Assembly (NCBI GenBank): GCA_011523725.1
Contig: WTGD01000391.1
Span: 1 to 11,902 of the forward strand
Direction: 5' to 3'
DNA: 11,902 bases
From: Nitrospinota bacterium
GTDB taxonomy: Bacteria > UBA8248
Shown piece by piece: positions 6,577 to 11,902 of this stretch; the first letter of the stretch is position 1, and each line of letters opens with the position of its first letter. A program made the position numbers and the translations under genes. The notes beneath the pieces are model-generated. The model was not told the DNA's origin, did no database searches, and was given only the letters and a program-made list of their open reading frames with translations.

Positions 6577-7615
6577 CGGTTCTTTGTTCGTGGGTGGAGG
6601 TGACGCCGTTTTCCAGTTCTCTCGTTTGCCGGAGCATTCGAGATATTCTACCCAGCAATTCATCGACGCCAAGACCCGATACCGCCGAGATGGCATGGAC
6701 TTCCACACCACGCGTCATGAGCCCCTCCCGGAGCTTCACGGAATGCTCCCTCGACTCCGTTACATCCATTTTCGTCAAAACCGCCACTCTGTGTTTCTGC
6801 GCAAGCAGAGGCGAGAACGCGGATAGTTCATCGGTCAGTGCATCAAAATCCATGAGGCCACGCTCAGGCGGCAAGGAGGCGTCAACCAGGTGAAGCAACA
6901 ATTCGCAGCGTTCTACATGCCTCAGGAACTCCAGCCCCAGGCCTTTCCCCTGACTCGCTCCTGGAATCAATCCCGGGATATCGGCCACCACGCATGAAGC
7001 ATATCCGCCCAAATCCACCACCCCCAGATTGGGCTGAAGCGTGGTGAACGGATAATCAGCAATTTTGGGCTTGCTCTCGGAAATTCTCGATATCAGGGTC
7101 GATTTCCCGGCATTGGGCATCCCGATGAGCCCGACATCCGCGAGTAGTTTCAGTTCCAATTCCAAGAGGCGCTCTTCGCCCGCTTTTCCCTTTGTCGTTC
7201 TCCGGGGCGCTCGATTCGTTGAACTCTTGAAATGCTCGTTGCCGAGTCCCCCTCGCCCCCCTCGCGCGATGATCACTTCCACGCTTTCTCCCGAAAGATC
7301 GGCCACAACTTCTCCCGTCTCAGTGTCTCGCACGATGGTTCCAAGAGGCACCTCAATCAGCAAATCCTCCCCGTCGGCACCATGCTTGTTGCTTCCCATA
7401 CCCGCCTGGCCTTTTTCCGCCCTTAATAGCGGCTGGAATCTGAAGTGCGTCAGCGTGTTCAAAGACGACGTCGCCTGAAAAACGACGTGCCCACCACGTC
7501 CGCCATCCCCCCCGTCAGGACCGCCTTTCGGCACGAACTTCTCCCTCCGGAAGCTAAGGCAACCGTCGCCTCCACGGCCGGCCTGCACACGTATTTTTGC
7601 GTTATCAACAAACAT
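6569..7615 (-). CDS. obgE: Obg-family GTPase ObgE/CgtA
   Basis: Essential GTPase of 348 residues that acts in assembly of the large ribosomal subunit and is tied to the stringent response. The glycine-rich Obg fold covers about residues 1-158 (FVDNAKIRVQAGRGGDG, then GGPDGGDGGRGG). The G domain follows with P-loop GMPNAGKST (165-173), switch I DYPFTTLQPNLG, the G3 motif DIPG (212-215), TKMD (281-284) in place of the usual NKxD, and SAVSG (310-314). The C-terminal domain of Gram-positive Obg is absent; only a short tail follows the G domain. The ATG at 7615 begins the conserved MFVDNA. It stands 28 bases after rpmA, the universal rplU-rpmA-obgE arrangement, and overlaps proB by 8 bases. Confidence 0.97.
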   Translation of the reverse strand: MFVDNAKIRVQAGRGGDGCLSFRREKFVPKGGPDGGDGGRGGHVVFQATSSLNTLTHFRFQPLLRAEKGQAGMGSNKHGADGEDLLIEVPLGTIVRDTETGEVVADLSGESVEVIIARGGRGGLGNEHFKSSTNRAPRRTTKGKAGEERLLELELKLLADVGLIGMPNAGKSTLISRISESKPKIADYPFTTLQPNLGVVDLGGYASCVVADIPGLIPGASQGKGLGLEFLRHVERCELLLHLVDASLPPERGLMDFDALTDELSAFSPLLAQKHRVAVLTKMDVTESREHSVKLREGLMTRGVEVHAISAVSGLGVDELLGRISRMLRQTRELENGVTSTHEQRTDE

Positions 7616-7643
7616 GGCGGGGGCGGAGCCTGCCGATTGAAGA

Positions 7644-7901
7644 CTACTCCGCCGGGATGACGCTGATAATTCGGCGGCCCTTGGCTTTGCGCTCGAATTT
7701 CAATTTTCCACTTGCTTTGGCAAAGAGGGTATGGTCATTGCCTAAACCGACGTTCTCACCCGGATGAAAGACCGTGCCGCGTTGCCTGACGAGGATGGTT
7801 CCCACGTTTACGCTTTCCCCCGCAAAACGCTTTACGCCCAGGCGGCGACCCGCGCTATCTCGTCCATTCGAGGAACTTCCACCCGCTTTTTTATGCGCCA
7901 T
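7644..7901 (-). CDS. rpmA: Large ribosomal subunit protein bL27
   Basis: Complete L27 of 85 residues. It begins MAHKKAGGSSSNGRDS, the conserved flexible N-terminus that reaches towards the peptidyl-transferase centre, with no Firmicutes-type cleaved extension. LGVKRFAGESVNVGTILVRQ and GTVFHPGENVGLGNDHTLFA, both in the family core, follow. AGGA-type sites (in GAAAGGATT) lie about seven bases before the ATG. It starts 12 bases after rplU and is followed by obgE. Confidence 0.98.
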   Translation of the reverse strand: MAHKKAGGSSSNGRDSAGRRLGVKRFAGESVNVGTILVRQRGTVFHPGENVGLGNDHTLFAKASGKLKFERKAKGRRIISVIPAE

Positions 7902-7913
7902 TTGCCAATCCTT

Positions 7914-8231
7914 TCATCCTGATGCGAGGATGTCTGTCACTTCTATTTGAGTATAAGGCTGCCTGTGCCCTTTTTTGACCCGAACTTTCTTGCGCCGCTT
8001 GAAGCGAAAAGCGATGACTTTTTTCCCGCGCCCGTGGTCACGAATCACCGCTTTTACCTTGGCTTTGCCCAACGCCTCCCTGTCCGTAACCACTTCTTCC
8101 CCATCTACGATGAGCCGAACATCATCAAACTCGACGCTTTCTCCAACATCGCCGGGCAAGCGCTCTACCAGGATTTGATCTCCCGTTTCGATGCGCACCT
8201 GCTTGCCGCCGGTTTCCACTACAGCATACAT
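7914..8231 (-). CDS. rplU: Large ribosomal subunit protein bL21
   Basis: Complete L21 of 105 residues, a 23S rRNA-binding protein. It starts MYAVVETGGKQVRIETGDQI and ends with the family's basic rRNA-binding part, FRFKRRKKVRVKKGHRQPYT, then IEVTDIL. The ATG at 8231 has AAGGAG nine bases upstream. It is the first gene of the ribosomal/obgE/proB block; two candidate promoters lie just upstream. Confidence 0.98.
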   Translation of the reverse strand: MYAVVETGGKQVRIETGDQILVERLPGDVGESVEFDDVRLIVDGEEVVTDREALGKAKVKAVIRDHGRGKKVIAFRFKRRKKVRVKKGHRQPYTQIEVTDILASG

Positions 8232-8255
8232 TCAAGCAATCTCCTTGACGTCCAA

Positions 8256-8261
8256 ATTATA
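8256..8261 (-). promoter_or_regulatory. Perfect -10 element close to rplU
   Basis: TATAAT on the minus strand. It would start a transcript about 18 bases before the rplU ATG, leaving room for the AAGGAG site. No good -35 stands at 16-18 bases (TGGTTG at 16 is poor), so activity is uncertain. Confidence 0.4.
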
Positions 8262-8314
8262 CTTCGGACTTAAAAATCAACCATTTCCCCAACTTTCGGC
8301 CATAACGAAGAGGA

Positions 8315-8343
8315 TATGTATCAATCCAACCCCTAAAAGTCAA
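8315..8343 (-). promoter_or_regulatory. Candidate promoter upstream of rplU
   Basis: TTGACT (8343-8338), a 17-base spacer, then TACATA (8320-8315) preceded by TGA, that is an extended -10 arrangement. The transcript would have a leader of roughly 75-80 bases before rplU. The -35 matches five of six positions, the -10 only three of six. Confidence 0.4.
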
Positions 8344-8373
8344 TTCCAGGCACCGACAACCCGGCCGTCTTCT

Positions 8374-8769
8374 TCATTTTTTCTTTTTGATCAAACTGAA
8401 CGTCACCCGTTCGGTCCGATACGATATGGTGCGTCTTACAGGTAAATATCCTTTTTTCTGAACCGATACGGTAAAACCCTTGAAAACATCCGTCATGCCT
8501 ACCTTGAACTTCAGGCGCAAAGGTGTTTTGCCCTGATAAACATCGTTGATAAAAACATCCGCCTGTGGCGGATTCGACGTGACGATGATTTGACGATCCT
8601 TAAATCCTTTAACCGGGTTTTGAATGTTCCTCTCCCACCATTTACCCATTTGCTTCCTGGTTTTTGCGCATCCCGACATGGCTGGAAGGAGCAAGAGGAA
8701 AATACTGAAAGCAAGAATCAGCTGTAATGAAGGTTTGAACATATTTTCTTGATTCGATTTTCGGAACAT
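8374..8769 (-). CDS. Small PEGA-domain lipoprotein
   Basis: Protein of 131 residues with a lipoprotein-type signal: basic start, hydrophobic LILAFSIFLLLLPAM, then SGC with the cysteine at residue 34. The -3 position is Met rather than the usual Leu, so lipidation is likely but not certain. The mature part holds one PEGA-like beta domain (about 58-128): IIVTSNPPQADVFINDVYQG, TPLRLKF and GYLPVRR. PEGA domains are found in surface and cell-envelope proteins and probably bind other envelope components; the specific role is unknown. The ATG at 8769 has AAGG eight bases upstream and is preferred over the ATG at 8742, which has only AAGA. It ends with four lysines. It lies upstream of rplU on the same strand, 142 bases away, and is probably a separate unit. 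Confidence 0.75.
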   Translation of the reverse strand: MFRKSNQENMFKPSLQLILAFSIFLLLLPAMSGCAKTRKQMGKWWERNIQNPVKGFKDRQIIVTSNPPQADVFINDVYQGKTPLRLKFKVGMTDVFKGFTVSVQKKGYLPVRRTISYRTERVTFSLIKKKK

Positions 8770-8869
8770 AATCTAAACCTTTTGAAAATCGAGCTTTGCG
8801 CAAGCACTTGAATCCATGCAAGAAGTTAGTTTACATGGAAAACCTCCAGAGGAAAAACATCTCATAATG

Positions 8870-8895
8870 AGGCTGCGCTGTCTTATCAGCGGCCT
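8870..8895 (-). terminator. Hairpin just after the dehydrogenase gene, possible terminator
   Basis: Read on the minus strand, AGGCCGCTG, a six-base loop (ATAAGA) and CAGCGCAGCCT form a nine-pair stem with a two-base bulge. It begins four bases after the dehydrogenase stop codon. A short T-run (GTTTTT) comes only about twelve bases beyond the stem, so it is a weak intrinsic terminator at best. Confidence 0.4.
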
Positions 8896-8899
8896 CCAA

Positions 8900-9823
8900 C
8901 TAGGCCGGTGGTTCGCTCACCTGCTGACCCGACCATTCTTCAAACATTTGCAGCAGTTCCGTCTGGTCCGAATCCGGCCCGTATTTTTGCAACCCAAGAC
9001 CATATATCTGGCGGGCATGATTCAAATAAAACGCCGTTACACCGTTCTCGCGCGCCAGATCGCTCCCCATTGAGAGGTCCTTGTGCATCAATCCAGTGGA
9101 AAACCCACAGGTAAAATCCCTCGGCAGGAGAAAGCGGGGCCATTTGTCCTTAGTGGCGCTGTTCATGCCCGAACCGCCATTTAAGACTTTGAGCGCTTTT
9201 TCTGGCTCGAGGCCTAATTTCGTTGCCAAAACCATGGCTTCCATCGATGAGAGCAGAGCCGTGGCGGAGAGGAAATTGTTGACACATTTCATCGCGTGTC
9301 CGGATTCCGGCGCTTCATCGATATGCACAATGGTTTTGCCCAACGTCTCGAAAATAGGCATTGCCGCATTCACAATTTCTTTGGGGCCGCCCGGCATGAT
9401 CGCCAGTGTGGCGGCTTCCGCTCCGACGACGCCGCCCGAGACAGGCGCGCCGATAAGGTGCAGACCCTTGTCTTTTACGCGTGAGGCAAGAGTCCTCGTC
9501 CTCGTGGGATAAGAGGAACTCATGTCAATTATCAATTTCCCCTTATCCAGTTGCGTAGATATGCCATCCGGCCCATCGACCACGGCATCCACGACATCGC
9601 TATCGGGCAACATCGTGATGACGACATCGACGCGCCTTGCGAGATCGGCCAAGCTCTCAGCCCCTTGCACACCATCATCCCTCAAGGCCTCGACGTTGTC
9701 CGGCCTCGTGTCATAGGCCACGACCGCGTAGTCGCCACGCCTCAGATTTTTCGACATGGGCGTTCCCATCTTCCCGATTCCGACGAAGCCGACAGTCACG
9801 CTCCCTGGTTCTAAAGTTTTCAT
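8900..9823 (-). CDS. 3-hydroxyisobutyrate dehydrogenase-family oxidoreductase
   Basis: Protein of 307 residues in the beta-hydroxyacid dehydrogenase family, which oxidises 3-hydroxyacids (or reduces the semialdehydes) with NAD(P). The Rossmann motif VGFVGIGKMGTPMSKNL spans residues 11-27, and Asp38 at the end of the second strand (AYDTR) favours NAD. The substrate-binding GAPVSGGVVGAE lies at 125-136 and the catalytic Lys179 in GHAMKCVNN, with Asn183. Members include 3-hydroxyisobutyrate dehydrogenase, tartronate semialdehyde reductase and glyoxylate/succinic semialdehyde reductases; sequence alone does not choose. The ATG at 9823 has GAGG five bases upstream. Its neighbours give no pathway: a lipoprotein gene downstream and a DUF484 gene diverging upstream. 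Confidence 0.9.
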   Translation of the reverse strand: MKTLEPGSVTVGFVGIGKMGTPMSKNLRRGDYAVVAYDTRPDNVEALRDDGVQGAESLADLARRVDVVITMLPDSDVVDAVVDGPDGISTQLDKGKLIIDMSSSYPTRTRTLASRVKDKGLHLIGAPVSGGVVGAEAATLAIMPGGPKEIVNAAMPIFETLGKTIVHIDEAPESGHAMKCVNNFLSATALLSSMEAMVLATKLGLEPEKALKVLNGGSGMNSATKDKWPRFLLPRDFTCGFSTGLMHKDLSMGSDLARENGVTAFYLNHARQIYGLGLQKYGPDSDQTELLQMFEEWSGQQVSEPPA

Positions 9824-10004
9824 GATTTCCTCGCTGTCTGAATAAACTGGTTATATGAAAACACCATCAATCGTTTAGATGTTTTTGATTCGCTCCAAGG
9901 TTTTTGTCAATCCCCAACCCGAGTGGTAAGCTTGTCGGGAATTTCGAGCTTTCCTCATCGATCCGCCCCTTTGTTTATCCATATGCCGTGCAAGGAGAAC
10001 CGAA
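9824..10004. other. Divergent intergenic region
   Basis: This 181-base gap separates the dehydrogenase start (minus) from the DUF484 start (plus) and must hold both promoters. For the plus direction there is TTGTCA (9904-9909), 17 bases, TAAGCT (9927-9932): a good -35 and a poor -10. For the minus direction TATAAC stands near the dehydrogenase but no matching -35 was found. No operator-like long palindrome was seen. Confidence 0.4.
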
Positions 10005-10730
10005 ATGGCGCCGATTTCGGCGGATGATGTTGTATGTTATTTAGAAGAGAATCCCGGTTTTTTCATCGAACATCCGGACTCACTTCGCCAAAGCGGCCTG
10101 CTGACGCAAGACAGCACATCGGCAAAGGTCCTGAACCTGCGAAATAAACTTTTCGACCGCCTGAAAGGCGAAAGAGAGGATTTGATACGACTTCTCGATG
10201 AAACGATAGAAATCGTTCGCCAAAACGAGCAAATCGAAAAAGACTTTATCGCCATTGAACAACTTTTATTCGAACAATCACCCTCACTGGCGAGCCTTAC
10301 GGAAATCGTAAAAAATATCGAATCGCGCTTCGGAATCGAATACGCAGGCTTTTTGCTTCTCGAGCCCATCGACGGCATTCCCGTGATCGCGCCGAAATCT
10401 GACGAGTCATCCCGCATTCGCCCACTTGGCAAACTAGAAGAAAAACTCGTGCCTATGGATGGAGGAGTTGTGCTCCAAGGCAAACTGGAAGGAGGTGGAG
10501 GCCCGCTGTTTCCAGACGCATTGAGCGAAAACATCCAATCAACCGCTGTTGTCAGTTTGGAAATCCGTGAGAAAAGAATCGGTTTTCTCGTTTTGGGTTC
10601 CAAAGACCCCGAGCGATATCAAGAGGGGATGGCGACTCACCTCCTCAGGCGTCTTGCAATGCGTTTGGCTTTGGGAATTTCCATCTTTCAGCGATTCAAC
10701 AACGGAAAAACGACCCGAACGAGTCTTTGA
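10005..10730 (+). CDS. DUF484-family protein with GAF-like domain
   Basis: Protein of 241 residues that matches the DUF484 family. The first part, DVVCYLEENPGFFIEHPDSL, is the family's signature helix pair. A long helical stretch (about 42-90, LRNKLFDRLKGEREDL onward) is likely to form a coiled coil. A GAF-like domain follows (about 90-235), with FGIEYAGFLLLEP and SLEIREKRIGFLVLGS. Function is unknown; in many Proteobacteria the gene lies between dapF and xerC, but neither is here. The start at 10005 has AAGGAG seven bases upstream. No membrane segment or signal peptide. It ends 47 bases before the end of the convergent PrpD gene. Confidence 0.85.
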   Translation: MAPISADDVVCYLEENPGFFIEHPDSLRQSGLLTQDSTSAKVLNLRNKLFDRLKGEREDLIRLLDETIEIVRQNEQIEKDFIAIEQLLFEQSPSLASLTEIVKNIESRFGIEYAGFLLLEPIDGIPVIAPKSDESSRIRPLGKLEEKLVPMDGGVVLQGKLEGGGGPLFPDALSENIQSTAVVSLEIREKRIGFLVLGSKDPERYQEGMATHLLRRLAMRLALGISIFQRFNNGKTTRTSL

Positions 10731-10777
10731 AGCAAAGCGCGCAATTTGCAATGGTTTCCTTTCCCGCTGATGAATCA

Positions 10778-11902
10778 TCAGGCTGGCACTCCCTGCGCCT
10801 TGGACACAAGTTCCATGACCTCGGAGATGCTATCCAGGTTTTCCAAATCCTTCACCCGCTCGATGATCGAATCTCCTGTTTCCTTATCGAGCATTGGGGC
10901 CGTCATCACATAGAACCGTTCGACTAACTCATCCCACGTCAACGGATTTCGTGAATCCCCCTTCGGATAATCCTGATGCGCTTCGAATACGCCGCGATCA
11001 GTCTCGATTTCGACATGCGCTTGCCATTTGTCCGGAAATTCCTTTTCCATTTCGGCATCGCCGTAGCATTCAATTTTCTTGATGATTGAGGAGTAAACCT
11101 GAGACCGGAGGAAATCGTCGGCATATTCATCAAGCCCCGCGGCGCGCCTGAGAATCGCTACAGCCACGGCGTATTGAAGGCTGAACTGCGCATCAACGAT
11201 ATTTTGCGGATTCGTTTTCATATCATAAGGTTCGATGACGACCATCACGCTCGTCTCTGGAACCCGGACTTTTACTCGTCTTATTTCCTCAGGTTGAATA
11301 TCATGCGCTTTGCAAATTTCGATTGTGGCGTCAATCGAAGCATGGTTATAACGACAGCAAGCGTAGGGCTTTATGGCACTCTCACAGATTTCCCAATACT
11401 CACCAAAATGCTCCACCACATACTCAGGCGTATAGTCGTCACTATGACCATGCAAAAATCCCGTTTTCCCGCCCAGAATATCTTCCGGTCCCGTATAACC
11501 CTCCTGGGCCAGATAGGCGGCGATGATACCGCTATGCGCCGCCCACCCCGGGTGAAACCTCTTTGTCCAGGCGCCGTTATCGAGATATTGCATCGAACCC
11601 GCCGCCTGGCTGCCCGCGATGCCCATCGCATTGGAGGTGGCCTCGACCGAAAGCCCCAGAAGCTTCGATGCCGTTATCGCGGAGGCGAAAGTGCCGCATG
11701 TACCCGTGGGATGGAACCCGCGTTCATAGTGGCTCGTCGGGTTCACGGCATTTCCGATGCGATTGGTTACTTCATAGCCCGCCACGATAGCGGCGATCAC
11801 TCGCTTCGGATCGGGCTGATGCGCCTCAGCGACGGCCAACGTGCTGGGCATGACGCTGACGGCAGGATGCAGGCTCGAGCGTGTCGTCACATCATCCATT
11901 TC
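10778..11902 (-). CDS. MmgE/PrpD-family protein (partial, 5' end outside window)
   Basis: C-terminal part, about 374 codons, of a protein in the MmgE/PrpD family, which includes 2-methylcitrate dehydratase and cis-aconitate decarboxylase. Full-length members have roughly 450 residues, so about 80 N-terminal residues lie beyond the right edge; the frame is open there and the ATG at 11899 is internal. Visible family features are RSSLHPAVSV near the start, GFHPTGTCGTFASAITASKL, AGSMQYLDNGAWTKRFHPGW, KPYACCRYNHASIDA, QFSLQYAVAVAI and KGDSRNPLTWDELVERF. Substrate is not fixed: without prpB/prpC next to it, methylcitrate is only one possibility. It converges on the DUF484 gene with 47 bases between and no clear terminator. 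Confidence 0.93.
   Translation of the reverse strand, partial: EMDDVTTRSSLHPAVSVMPSTLAVAEAHQPDPKRVIAAIVAGYEVTNRIGNAVNPTSHYERGFHPTGTCGTFASAITASKLLGLSVEATSNAMGIAGSQAAGSMQYLDNGAWTKRFHPGWAAHSGIIAAYLAQEGYTGPEDILGGKTGFLHGHSDDYTPEYVVEHFGEYWEICESAIKPYACCRYNHASIDATIEICKAHDIQPEEIRRVKVRVPETSVMVVIEPYDMKTNPQNIVDAQFSLQYAVAVAILRRAAGLDEYADDFLRSQVYSSIIKKIECYGDAEMEKEFPDKWQAHVEIETDRGVFEAHQDYPKGDSRNPLTWDELVERFYVMTAPMLDKETGDSIIERVKDLENLDSISEVMELVSKAQGVPA

Noticed and set aside
6577..6711. Upstream extension of proB
   Set aside because: It would run through the end of obgE in another frame; the added residues match nothing in ProB.
10732..10749. GCAAA/TTTGC hairpin between DUF484 and PrpD genes
   Set aside because: Only five pairs and no proper T-run; too weak to call a terminator.
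1..11902. tRNA, rRNA, CRISPR array, insertion sequence, phage or defence genes
   Set aside because: Looked for on both strands by eye; no repeat array, transposase, integrase or tRNA-like sequence was recognised.

Overview
This looks like an ordinary bacterial chromosome segment of moderate GC. A long run of housekeeping genes sits on the minus strand, with acyl-CoA/organic-acid metabolism genes on either side. The order rplU-rpmA-obgE-proB-nadD-rsfS is known from Deltaproteobacteria and neighbouring lineages. A DUF484 protein, a DksA/TraR-family protein and an Obg without the Gram-positive C-terminal domain also fit a proteobacterial-type or related Gram-negative host. CaiB-type, 3-hydroxyisobutyrate dehydrogenase-type and MmgE/PrpD genes are common in free-living heterotrophic members of such groups. 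The lineage is an inference; there is no rRNA in the window to settle it.

Layout: bases 1-202 are an edge stretch without a convincing gene. A CaiB/racemase-family gene (203-1417, plus) converges on a minus-strand block read from right to left: rplU, rpmA, obgE, proB, nadD, rsfS, a DksA/TraR-like gene, a LapA-like/TPR membrane protein, then rpiB and nrdR. From rplU to the TPR gene the gaps are about 30 bases or less, or the genes overlap, apart from the short region around the uncertain rsfS start. A 192-base gap before rpiB suggests a second transcription unit (rpiB-nrdR). Upstream of rplU lie a small PEGA-domain lipoprotein gene and a 3-hydroxyisobutyrate dehydrogenase-family gene, both on minus. 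A DUF484 gene (plus) diverges from the dehydrogenase and converges on an MmgE/PrpD gene that runs off the right edge.

The core block serves the ribosome (L21, L27, the Obg assembly GTPase, the RsfS silencing factor), proline synthesis (ProB), NAD synthesis (NadD), the pentose phosphate pathway (RpiB) and control of ribonucleotide reductase (NrdR).

I found no defence system, mobile element, CRISPR array or tRNA. The points most worth a second look are a DksA-like protein that has lost three of its four zinc ligands but keeps the acidic coiled-coil tip motif, an rsfS gene whose conserved N-terminal helix is in frame but has no standard start codon (possible single-base indel), and a LapA-like membrane anchor fused to a TPR domain.
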